Positions 6,356 to 11,911 of a stretch of DNA of 11,911 nucleotides are shown piece after piece (the stretch's first letter is position 1; every line of letters begins with the position of its first letter). Location of the stretch: assembly GCA_016840125.1 (NCBI GenBank), contig JAEOSY010000561.1, forward strand, positions 1-11,911. Reading direction: 5' to 3'. The notes beneath the pieces were generated by a model. The model did not search any database. It saw nothing but the letters and a program-made list of their open reading frames with translations, and was not told the DNA's origin. The stretch is from Candidatus Helarchaeota archaeon. Lineage in GTDB: Archaea; Asgardarchaeota; Lokiarchaeia; Helarchaeales; HEL-GB-A. A program made the translations under genes and the position numbers.

Positions 6356-7915
6356 ATGAAAATATTATTAATCAACCCAGCAGGACACACTTCAAAATAT
6401 AAAAAGCACGCAGGTATCAATTTCACAGCGATTCCTTTAGGCTTAGCTTATGTAGCTGGCACTTTGGAAGAAGATGGTCATAATGTGAAAGCATTAGATG
6501 CCGCATGTTTTCAATTATCTCCGGAAGAATCCAAAAAGTGGATTAAAATGTTTAATCCAGACCTTGTTGGGCTGCAAGCATTCACTCCTAACGTTAATTA
6601 CGCAGTCGATTATGCAGATGCAGTTAAAGATGTATGTCCTAATGCAAAAGTTCTGATCGGTGGTCCTCACCCGACATTTATGCCTGATCAGACATTGAAC
6701 TATACTAATAGTATCGATTTTTGTCTCAGAGGTGAAGGTGAATATACCTCCGTTCGATTAGCGAATGCTTTAGAAAAAGGAACCTCCTTGAAGGAAGTAA
6801 AAGGGATCTCTTATCGGTACAATGGAGGTATTCGTCATAATCCCGATGCACCCCTAATCGAAGATTTAGATGCCCTTCCCTTCCCAGCACGACATTTATT
6901 TCCTGTGCAACACTATCGATTTTTCGGTTCGCAATTTAAGGGAGCGAGTTTCATTAGCAGTCGAGGATGTCCATTCCAATGTTCATTTTGTTCGGAAGCT
7001 GCACTCTTCCGCCATCGCTGGCGACCCAGAAGTGCGCAAAATGTTGTCGATGAGATGGAATATGTTCAAAACAAATGGAAAAAATCTATTATCGGATTTA
7101 TGGACGATTGTTTCGCACTTAACAAGAGGCGAGTATGGGACATCTGTGATATGATGAAAAAACGCAAAATCGATTGTGCTTGGGGTTGCGCAATGCGCGT
7201 AGATATCCCTGACTTCAATATGCTTAATAAAATGTCCCGACATGGATGTGGGATGATATATTTTGGAGTCGAATCTGGAAATCAGCAAATACTTAATAGT
7301 GTAAAGAAAGGGACATCCTTGGAACAAACTCGTAATGTTTTTAAATGGTGTCGTAAGCTTGGCATTGATACTATTGCTTCACTCGCTTTTGGCTTTCCCG
7401 GCGAGACAAAGAGAAGTGTTATGAAGACTATCCAATTTGTTATTGATTTGAAACCATCTTTTGTTGTCTTTGCGTCAGCTACACCATACCCAGGAACGCC
7501 TTTCTTTGAACAAGCTTTGAAAGATAGATTAATTAAAGAAATTCCACAGGATTGGTCCCGATTCACATTAATAGATCCTGTTCTTGAGCTAACCAATTTT
7601 ACTAAAGACGAATTAAAAATGATCCTTTTCTATGCCTATCGAAAATTCCATCTACGGATTCAATACTTAATTGATAGGCTTTGGTTTGAGGTTAGCCTTG
7701 GTCTCAAGCTCTATGGCCCGTTTCAGACCGCAATTACATTTATGGACAGCATTTTACCATGGCTTAGATGGATGAAAAAATATGGGGTACTTGCCCAGTT
7801 ACTCCCGAAGGACCCCTTAGATGAGAAGGAATATTTTCATCGGATTTATTTCGCCAAGAAAAAGCGAAAAGAAGCCTTGAAGAGGAAGAAAGAAGAAGAA
7901 AAACGAAAAAAATAA
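6356..7915 (+). CDS. B12-binding-fold radical SAM enzyme with basic C-terminal tail
   Basis: The 519-residue protein has the two-domain plan of class B radical SAM enzymes. Residues 1-135 form a cobalamin-binding Rossmann fold, starting MKILLINPAG and with IGGPHPTFMP at 101-110 and LRGEGEYT at 124-131. A radical SAM domain follows with SRGCPFQCSFC (C205, C209, C212), FMDDCF and YFGVESGNQ. The cobalamin-ligand motif DxHxxG is not present: its place has LDAACFQLS (47-55), so any cobalamin would bind without a histidine ligand, as in many members. This family includes methyltransferases, thioether and ring-forming enzymes, and lipid-modifying enzymes; the substrate cannot be told. The last 90 residues are unlike the catalytic core: a helical stretch with aromatic residues, then a run of Lys, Arg and Glu to the end. 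It has its own likely promoter and is not obviously part of the lipoate operon. Confidence 0.85.
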   Translation: MKILLINPAGHTSKYKKHAGINFTAIPLGLAYVAGTLEEDGHNVKALDAACFQLSPEESKKWIKMFNPDLVGLQAFTPNVNYAVDYADAVKDVCPNAKVLIGGPHPTFMPDQTLNYTNSIDFCLRGEGEYTSVRLANALEKGTSLKEVKGISYRYNGGIRHNPDAPLIEDLDALPFPARHLFPVQHYRFFGSQFKGASFISSRGCPFQCSFCSEAALFRHRWRPRSAQNVVDEMEYVQNKWKKSIIGFMDDCFALNKRRVWDICDMMKKRKIDCAWGCAMRVDIPDFNMLNKMSRHGCGMIYFGVESGNQQILNSVKKGTSLEQTRNVFKWCRKLGIDTIASLAFGFPGETKRSVMKTIQFVIDLKPSFVVFASATPYPGTPFFEQALKDRLIKEIPQDWSRFTLIDPVLELTNFTKDELKMILFYAYRKFHLRIQYLIDRLWFEVSLGLKLYGPFQTAITFMDSILPWLRWMKKYGVLAQLLPKDPLDEKEYFHRIYFAKKKRKEALKRKKEEEKRKK

Positions 7916-7972
7916 GGGTTATATGATACAAAACACTGGATTTCAATTTATAGTCGCTCTTTTAAAAATTAA

Positions 7973-7985
7973 CTATATATAAAAA
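7973..7985 (+). promoter_or_regulatory. TATA box upstream of the small ORF and GTPase gene
   Basis: CTATATATAAAAA at 7973-7985 is the best TATA-like sequence in the 242-base gap after the radical SAM gene, preceded by an A-rich stretch that could serve as the TFB element. Using the usual 25-27-base distance, transcription would start at about 8000-8006, exactly where two in-frame ATG codons open the small ORF. This suggests a leaderless transcript. Activity is inferred. Confidence 0.45.
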
Positions 7986-7989
7986 CGCC

Positions 7990-8011
7990 CTTCATTAATA
8001 TGCTAATGAAG
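7990..8011 (+). promoter_or_regulatory. Perfect 8-bp inverted repeat at the predicted transcription start
   Basis: CTTCATTA (7990-7997) and TAATGAAG (8004-8011) are exact reverse complements around a 6-base spacer. The dyad begins 5 bases after the TATA box and covers the predicted start site and both candidate ATG codons. In archaea, repressors that block RNA polymerase commonly bind at this place, so an operator is the simplest reading; an RNA hairpin would need transcription to start earlier. Confidence 0.4.
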
Positions 8012-8161
8012 AGTAATAATAAAACCAAAAAAATAAGTATTATTAAGAATTTAATTCACAAGAAAAAAGATGTAAGACTACATTCGAGTATTTATGTCAA
8101 TGACATAAAGCAATTGTACTTTGAAGAGAGAAAGTTCAAAGAAAAAGTTAGAGTAGGTTGA
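8000..8161 (+). CDS. Possible small basic protein (about 53 aa) overlapping the GTPase start
   Basis: An uninterrupted frame runs from ATG 8000 (or ATG 8006, two codons later) to TGA 8159-8161. The product begins MLMKSNNKTKKIS and ends KFKEKVRVG; it is rich in Lys and has no recognisable domain. Three things favour a real gene. A TATA box lies about 26 bases upstream, as for leaderless translation. The frame stays open through the gap. Its stop overlaps the GTPase start in a TTGA arrangement, which would couple the two. Against it are short length, AT-rich composition that favours Lys and Asn codons by chance, and lack of any homologue I recognise. It might act as a leader peptide controlling GTPase translation rather than as a protein in its own right. 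Confidence 0.35.
   Translation: MLMKSNNKTKKISIIKNLIHKKKDVRLHSSIYVNDIKQLYFEERKFKEKVRVG
8091..8109 (+). promoter_or_regulatory. 19-bp perfect dyad, candidate operator upstream of the GTPase gene
   Basis: TTTATGTCA and TGACATAAA are exact 9-base complements around a single A. A dyad of this size and near-zero spacing is typical of sites for dimeric winged-helix or helix-turn-helix regulators; a hairpin with a 1-base loop is not possible as such, so DNA binding is more likely than RNA structure. It lies 49-67 bases before the GTPase start and inside the small ORF. A TATA-like TATTTATG (8089-8096) overlaps it, so it could also control an internal promoter. Confidence 0.45.
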
Positions 8162-9588
8162 ATACATTGCTTCGCCAGGTCATAGTTTTATTAGGAAAAA
8201 CACCGATTTACAAAAGGGAGTATGGAAAGTCGCTTTCGTGGGAAGCCCTGTCTCCAATTTTAAATTCCCTGACAGACTTTTTAAAACAATCGAATGAGGA
8301 CATTATTGAATTCATGAATATCGTTAATATGAAAGTTTGTTATGCTACTTCCAAGTATTATAACGTCTTGGTTATTTTGGTTACCGATCAGACGGACAAG
8401 GAAGATAATGTCAAAGAAGAAACTGTAAAAGTTCGAGATATTTTTGTAAATAAGTTTTCTGAGTTCCTGATGCAAGGAAATTATGAACCTGAAACTTATG
8501 ATTCGCTTCGCCATGATACGGATGAGGCATTTCGAGAACTTCGCCCAAAAATCGCATTAATAGGTTTTTCAGGGGTTGGAAAGACCACGATAACGCGATT
8601 AATTCGAGCGGAGGAAATTCCTATGAAGCACATCCCAACAATTACTGGGGATGTTGCCGCAATAAAAGTGGGATCACTTCATATGTACCTCTGGGATTTC
8701 GCAGGACAGGAGCAATTCTCCTTTATCTGGTCCCGGTTCGTAAAAGGATCTGATGCGATTATATTAGTTGTTGATTCCTCTGATCACAATTTAAAAGAGT
8801 CAAAATTTTTTGTTGATTTAATTCGAAAAGAAGCCCCCAAAGCACGTGTTGCAGTAGTGGCAAATAAACAGGACTTACCAGGAGCCCTTAGCCCAGAAGG
8901 AGTTGCAAATGCGTTAGGATATAGAACCTATCCATTAATTGCTATTGATCCTAATCAACGAGGAGCTATGTTAAACATTGTTGCTGAGGTCGTGGAAGTT
9001 ACTGTTGGAGTTACATCACTTATTCAACCTATGTTAGAGCGTGAAAGCCTTGTAGAAGCTGCCGAAGGTGCGATAATGCAAGGTAACCTGTTAAAAGCAT
9101 CTGAGATCTACAAACATATCTCTGAACTATCAGAAAATTTGGGGGAGGATGATATGGCAGGAATTTTTCTTGAGCAATCCAAATTACTAGCCCGACAGGT
9201 ACAAGCAGCGGCGCAACAGGTACAAGAAAAGAGAATGACTAAACCAATTGCCACACAAGCAGCACCACGGGTTGAGCTTCCATCTGGCGTAGAACAACCC
9301 CAGCCAACATTTCCAACCCCAGCTGGGGCACCTAAGATAGCTTCACCTGAACCTGCGCCGGTTCCAGCTACGGCTGTTTCGGGTAAAGATCCTCAAGCAG
9401 AAATTGGTAAGTTAGAAAATGAACTGTCACAAATCAATACTACCATTAAGAATTTGAAGGCTGAAGCCCAAGATATGAATCACGATGATTTTGAAAAAGA
9501 TATGATCGAATTAGAAAATCGAAAGAATGCAATCCATAAGAAAATTATGGAACTCAGAATGGAAGTTATTAAAAAATTAGCGGTTTAG
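8158..9588 (+). CDS. Arf-like small GTPase with longin-like N-terminal region and C-terminal helical hairpin
   Basis: The 476-residue protein has five parts. Residues 1-105 look like a longin/roadblock-type alpha-beta domain (RQVIVLLGKTPIYKR, then LSPILNSLTDFL and a strand LVILVTD). Residues 130-285 are a GTPase domain: G1 GFSGVGKT (136-143), Thr in HIPTITGDV for G2, G3 WDFAGQE (179-185) with the catalytic-type Gln184, and G4 NKQD (236-239) inside NKQDLPGA, an Arf/Arl hallmark; the fifth motif (IAID) is weak. Residues 295-345 form TPR-like helices (LLKASEIYKHISEL). A Pro/Ala-rich linker (360-408) and a charged helical hairpin (409-476) complete it. No N-terminal myristoylation site is seen. 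It is probably a regulated switch bringing partners to a complex or membrane. Start TTG 8158 overlaps the TGA of the small ORF; TTG 8167, with AGGTTGA before it, would give the tidier N-terminus MLRQVIV and is nearly as likely. Confidence 0.88.
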   Translation: MNTLLRQVIVLLGKTPIYKREYGKSLSWEALSPILNSLTDFLKQSNEDIIEFMNIVNMKVCYATSKYYNVLVILVTDQTDKEDNVKEETVKVRDIFVNKFSEFLMQGNYEPETYDSLRHDTDEAFRELRPKIALIGFSGVGKTTITRLIRAEEIPMKHIPTITGDVAAIKVGSLHMYLWDFAGQEQFSFIWSRFVKGSDAIILVVDSSDHNLKESKFFVDLIRKEAPKARVAVVANKQDLPGALSPEGVANALGYRTYPLIAIDPNQRGAMLNIVAEVVEVTVGVTSLIQPMLERESLVEAAEGAIMQGNLLKASEIYKHISELSENLGEDDMAGIFLEQSKLLARQVQAAAQQVQEKRMTKPIATQAAPRVELPSGVEQPQPTFPTPAGAPKIASPEPAPVPATAVSGKDPQAEIGKLENELSQINTTIKNLKAEAQDMNHDDFEKDMIELENRKNAIHKKIMELRMEVIKKLAV

Positions 9589-9600
9589 GTTTGATGAAAA

Positions 9601-10662
9601 ATGTCAAAAGATATAGAAAATATGATTTCAGATCTTGAAAAGAAACAACAGAGCTCTGCTTCTTTAAAGGATGAAGTAAAAAGATTAACTCAATTAACCA
9701 GTGAGCAAAGAGAAAAAATCACCAAATTACAGGAATCCTGCAATGAGCAACAAAAGAAGTTAGACGATATGGTCGAAGTACCTACTGATGTCATGGAGTT
9801 GAAGGTGATTATAGGGAGGCAGCGGGCAGAAATTGAAGCTTTTGAGGATAAAATAAGTGACCGTGATTGGAGGATTAATGAATTAGAATCAGAACTGGGA
9901 ATGGTTAAAAAACAGAGAGAAGAATTGCGAACCAAATTGAATGATTTTCGGAAAAAAGTTGGGGAATCGGGTGGCATAGTAGAAGACTCTCAAATTAAAG
10001 TAAGGGAATTAGAGGCGGAGTTACATACTACAAGAGAATTCTTAAAGGAAATGGGAGTTGATCGAGGAGATATTGGAGAATTACGGATTAAATTAGGCCA
10101 GATCGATGCTCGAGTTTTAGAAAAAGAAAAGGTTATTGATAAATTAGAAGACCAACTAAATAAGCGTGAAGAACGGGAAATCAAACTCTTAGCGGATATC
10201 GAGAAAATGCAGGCATCCATGGATAATATCGATATGGAAATAAAAAACGCGGTAGCTGCGAAAGAAGCTGAACTTCGATCTGAAATGATGACTATACAAA
10301 ATGAACTGAATCAGAAAAAAGTGGATTATGCAAAATTAGAAACTGAATTAATAAAGAAGGCTGCTCAAATAAAGTCCCTCGAGGGCGAATTAGAACAAGC
10401 AGGTTCGGTAGATTCAGAACGGGAGAAACGACTTGCAAATGTGGAAAAACTCGAAGCACACGTCAAAAAATTACAGAAAATGCTGGAAATGGAACCGATG
10501 TTCAAAATATATTTCATATTACAAGAAACTAAATCCTTGGAAATGACAGCTCTGGCGAAGGCGATTGGACAAAATTTAGGGCAAACCAGAAGGTTAGTGT
10601 TCAGGTTAGAAAAAGAAGGGTTACTAATAGTCGAGGGAGAGAAAGTTACTTTTCCTATGTAA
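9601..10662 (+). CDS. Long coiled-coil protein with C-terminal winged-helix domain
   Basis: Residues 5-290 of this 353-residue protein are an almost continuous coiled coil, rich in Glu, Lys, Leu and Arg with heptad spacing and very few prolines, so a long rod or dimer is expected. The last 58 residues change character: MFKIYFILQETKSLEM, then ALAKAIGQNLGQTRRLVFRL as a helix-turn-helix, and LLIVEGEKVTF as the wing. This resembles MarR/TrmB-like DNA-binding domains, but winged helices also serve in protein assembly (for example ESCRT-II), so DNA binding is not certain. A winged helix at the end of so long a coil is unusual. ATG 9601 is preceded by AGGTTTGATG overlapping the GTPase stop region, and the 12-base gap indicates one transcript with the GTPase gene. 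It may be a rod-like partner or effector of the GTPase. Confidence 0.82.
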   Translation: MSKDIENMISDLEKKQQSSASLKDEVKRLTQLTSEQREKITKLQESCNEQQKKLDDMVEVPTDVMELKVIIGRQRAEIEAFEDKISDRDWRINELESELGMVKKQREELRTKLNDFRKKVGESGGIVEDSQIKVRELEAELHTTREFLKEMGVDRGDIGELRIKLGQIDARVLEKEKVIDKLEDQLNKREEREIKLLADIEKMQASMDNIDMEIKNAVAAKEAELRSEMMTIQNELNQKKVDYAKLETELIKKAAQIKSLEGELEQAGSVDSEREKRLANVEKLEAHVKKLQKMLEMEPMFKIYFILQETKSLEMTALAKAIGQNLGQTRRLVFRLEKEGLLIVEGEKVTFPM

Positions 10663-10676
10663 CTTCTCTTTTTTTT
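10639..10676 (+). terminator. Hairpin plus eight Ts ending the GTPase transcript
   Basis: GAGAAAGTTAC (10639-10649) pairs with GTAACTTCTC (10659-10668), ten pairs with one bulged A and a 9-base loop, and eight Ts follow at 10669-10676. It has the form of a bacterial intrinsic terminator. The TAA stop of the coiled-coil gene (10660-10662) lies inside the 3' arm. In archaea the T-run may be the active part. Confidence 0.6.
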
Positions 10677-10710
10677 GAAAGAATTTGAATGATTTCTAAC
10701 CGATTTTTTC

Positions 10711-10739
10711 ATTCCAAATGAGAAAGGTTCTTTTGGAAT
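10711..10739 (+). repeat. 8-bp inverted repeat in the spacer before the longin-like gene
   Basis: ATTCCAAA (10711-10718) and TTTGGAAT (10732-10739) are exact complements around 13 bases. No T-run follows on either strand, so it is not a terminator. It lies upstream of TATA-like sequences (TTATAT at about 10767-10772 and TTTTTTTATTG at about 10772-10782) that could serve the gene starting at 10805, so an upstream regulator site is possible. Confidence 0.3.
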
Positions 10740-10804
10740 AAAAACAAACTTAAGGAATTTATTTAGTTATATTTTTTTATTGAAAAGATTTTAACAAGAA
10801 TTAG

Positions 10805-11194
10805 GTGATTAAAATACCGGTAGGCATATTATTGATTCGATGGGACGATAAACTCGGAACCACTCTTGTTGCGAAATATCCTGAGAAGTTCAAGTTTCCA
10901 TCGAAAATTTTGATGAACATTTATTCTCAGCACCGCGGACAATCAACAGACCCAAGTTTTGTCACATTAACACTCACCAATTTGAAAATCTCGTCTTTCT
11001 TCAGCGGCATGGATGAGAATTATATCGGTGCTTCAAATTATATTGTTGCATTAGTTCTTAGGCGAGATGAAAACCCTTCTCTATTTCGAGAAATCCTAAA
11101 GAAAGCTGCGGCAAAAATCCTGAAAAATGTTGAAAAAGTAAATGCTGACGTTCTAAAACCTGTCTTTATTGAAATGCGAAATCTATCAAGATAA
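10805..11194 (+). CDS. Small stand-alone longin-like domain protein
   Basis: The 129-residue protein has the layout of a single longin/roadblock-type domain. It starts with a strand pair, GILLIRWDDKLGTTLVAKYP (7-26), then a helix with IYSQHRG (39-45), strands around LTLTNLKISSFFSG (55-68) and YIVALVLRRDENP (79-91), and a final helix LFREILKKAAAKILKNV. This order of sheet, helix, sheet and long helix is what longin domains show, and Asgard archaea carry many such proteins as presumed partners or regulators of small GTPases. The assignment rests on pattern, not on a diagnostic motif. The start is GTG 10805, within AGGTGATT, and TATA-like sequence about 26 bases upstream would allow a leaderless transcript. 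It is followed after 17 bases by the PLD-like gene and is probably co-transcribed with it. It may bind the GTPase encoded upstream. Confidence 0.75.
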   Translation: MIKIPVGILLIRWDDKLGTTLVAKYPEKFKFPSKILMNIYSQHRGQSTDPSFVTLTLTNLKISSFFSGMDENYIGASNYIVALVLRRDENPSLFREILKKAAAKILKNVEKVNADVLKPVFIEMRNLSR

Positions 11195-11197
11195 AAT

Positions 11198-11204
11198 TGG
11201 AGGT
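11198..11204 (+). promoter_or_regulatory. Shine-Dalgarno TGGAGGT deciding the start at 11212
   Basis: TGGAGGT ends 7 bases before ATG 11212, the ideal distance. The frame also contains a TTG at 11197, but that would place the ribosome binding site inside the coding sequence, so ATG 11212 is chosen. Confidence 0.75.
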
Positions 11205-11211
11205 ATTTGAA

Positions 11212-11796
11212 ATGGAAGAAGGCGAATTAAAAGATGAGATTGAACGTTTAAAGAAAACTTCCAAAGAATATTGGAACCAGAAAGAAGAATATAAGAAAAA
11301 GGTCAAATTTCTTCAAGATCAAATCTTCAAAGTCTTAGAGCGCCATAAATTTCTTACAGTCCAAGCTATGGAAAAAACCCATCTGCTTTCTAAAATCGTA
11401 AATGAATTAATTTCAGGTGCAAAAGAGCAACTTCTTCTTATTACACCTTATATGGATGTTGATTACACCGGGAAATTAATGGATAAAGCGACCAACTCGC
11501 CAGATTTGAAAATTATAATGGTTACTAAAGAAAGCCACCAAATCAAGGATAAAGAGGTTCAGAAAGCATTCAAGCTACTAAAAGGATTCGATAAAATTCA
11601 ACATATTGCGAATGTATTTACTAGCATGTTTATGATTATTAAAGATAAAGAGAAAGTGTTAATGGCATCAGGTGGGCTCTCGAACGATCATTTAAACAAC
11701 CTTTATAATATTGGCATGCTTACGGAAGAAAATGATGATATCAACTTGCTGATCAAAATTTTCAAAACCCATATACCTTCTTTTATCGAGGTTTGA
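11212..11796 (+). CDS. Coiled-coil protein with degenerate phospholipase D-like domain
   Basis: The 194-residue product has an N-terminal coiled coil (residues 2-60) and a PLD-like half-domain after it. SGAKEQLLLITPYMDVDYTGKL (68-89) matches the family's opening strand and loop, LKIIMVT (99-105) the second strand, and TSMFMIIKDKEKVLMASGGLS (137-157) the place where active enzymes have HxK....D and GSxN. The histidine and lysine of that HKD motif are missing and the Asn is Gly, so the protein is very unlikely to be a phosphodiesterase. Similar inactive PLD folds occur in the sensor part of TrmB regulators, where they bind sugars. It could be a ligand or protein binding module. It lies 17 bases after the longin-like gene. 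ATG 11212 is supported by TGGAGGT. Confidence 0.8.
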   Translation: MEEGELKDEIERLKKTSKEYWNQKEEYKKKVKFLQDQIFKVLERHKFLTVQAMEKTHLLSKIVNELISGAKEQLLLITPYMDVDYTGKLMDKATNSPDLKIIMVTKESHQIKDKEVQKAFKLLKGFDKIQHIANVFTSMFMIIKDKEKVLMASGGLSNDHLNNLYNIGMLTEENDDINLLIKIFKTHIPSFIEV

Positions 11797-11836
11797 TACC
11801 TCCGCCTTTGATTTTCAAATTTATTTTCTAACAATT
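11788..11836 (+). terminator. Weak terminator candidate at the end of the PLD-like gene
   Basis: GAGGT (11788-11792) and ACCTC (11798-11802) can form a 5-bp hairpin whose loop holds the TGA stop codon. T-rich sequence follows (TTTGATTTTC, TTTATTTTC) with no long T-run. The stem is short, so confidence is low; the T-rich tract alone could end transcription in an archaeon. Confidence 0.3.
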
Positions 11837-11845
11837 TTCATACCA

Positions 11846-11858
11846 AATAAATTAAATA
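11846..11858 (+). promoter_or_regulatory. TATA-like sequence before the last possible gene
   Basis: AATAAATTAAATA at 11846-11858 sits about 30 bases before ATG 11887, the distance for a leaderless or short-leader archaeal transcript. Position and composition are the only evidence. Confidence 0.3.
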
Positions 11859-11886
11859 CCTTTGTTTGCCGAATATAGACAAATTT

Positions 11887-11911
11887 ATGCTTGAGGATGT
11901 TAGTGTGGATA
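11887..11911 (+). CDS. Possible 5' end of a gene running out of the window
   Basis: ATG at 11887 opens a frame (MLEDVSVD) that is still open at the last base. No Shine-Dalgarno sequence precedes it, but a TATA-like sequence lies at a leaderless distance. Eight codons are too few to judge coding character or product. Confidence 0.25.

Noticed and set aside
6983..7596. Minus-strand frames of 104 and 114 codons inside the radical SAM gene
   Set aside because: They mirror a gene with clear conserved motifs on the + strand, have no domain character and no promoter or ribosome binding site.
7850..7915. Purine-rich tract as a repeat or structural DNA element
   Set aside because: It is explained by Lys, Arg and Glu codons in the frame of the radical SAM protein and has no regular unit.
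9601..10662. SMC or Rad50 type ATPase
   Set aside because: The coil is long, but there are no Walker A, Walker B or signature motifs at either end; the end is a winged helix instead.
10365..10712. Minus-strand frame of 115 codons opposite the winged-helix gene
   Set aside because: Its Ser/Phe-rich product is what results from reading a Glu/Lys-rich coiled coil backwards; it also crosses the terminator.
10711..10739. Terminator from the 8-bp inverted repeat
   Set aside because: An A-run rather than a T-run follows on the + strand and there is no T-run on the other side of the - strand; the upstream hairpin with eight Ts already does that job.

Overview
The window most likely comes from an Asgard-type archaeon, or another archaeon with a eukaryote-like GTPase repertoire. 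The base composition is AT-rich. Several genes have TATA-like boxes placed for short-leader or leaderless transcripts, and GGAGG/GGTGAT-type ribosome binding sites are present. One gene encodes an Arf-like small GTPase (WDFAGQE and NKQDLPGA motifs) joined to a longin-like N-terminal region, and a separate small longin-like protein lies close by. A secreted protein rich in N-glycosylation sequons, and a two-radical-SAM lipoate pathway best known from archaea, fit the same reading. The taxonomic call is inference; there is no rRNA or other marker gene here.

Layout. 1-318 is the 3' end of a gene whose protein ends in a Pro/Ser-rich linker and a helical hairpin. 319-517 is a non-coding leader that can fold and is flanked by a 10-bp direct repeat. 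518-3475 holds a large secreted toroid-like protein and, 6 bases later, a polytopic membrane protein that looks like a UbiA-fold protein without its catalytic Asp motifs. 3513-6291 is a compact lipoate operon: radical SAM protein, lipoate-protein ligase (ATGA overlap), second radical SAM protein. Together they could make lipoyl groups on carrier proteins by the LipS1/LipS2 route rather than by LipA. 6356-7915 is a separate cobalamin-binding-fold radical SAM enzyme.

7916-11796 is the most unusual part. A TATA box and two perfect inverted repeats precede a small basic ORF (about 8000-8161) whose stop codon overlaps the start of the longin-Arf GTPase gene (8158-9588). Next come a long coiled-coil protein ending in a winged helix (9601-10662), a terminator-like hairpin with eight Ts, a second transcription unit with a stand-alone longin-like protein (10805-11194), and a coiled-coil protein with a degenerate phospholipase D-like domain (11212-11796). 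Together these supply a GTPase switch, a longin scaffold, a DNA-binding-type domain and a dead PLD-like, possibly ligand-sensing, domain. I infer a GTPase-linked signalling or trafficking module that may connect to transcription; nothing in the sequence proves this. A last possible gene starts at 11887 and runs out of the window.

All supported genes are on the + strand. No rRNA, CRISPR array, transposase or convincing tRNA is visible.
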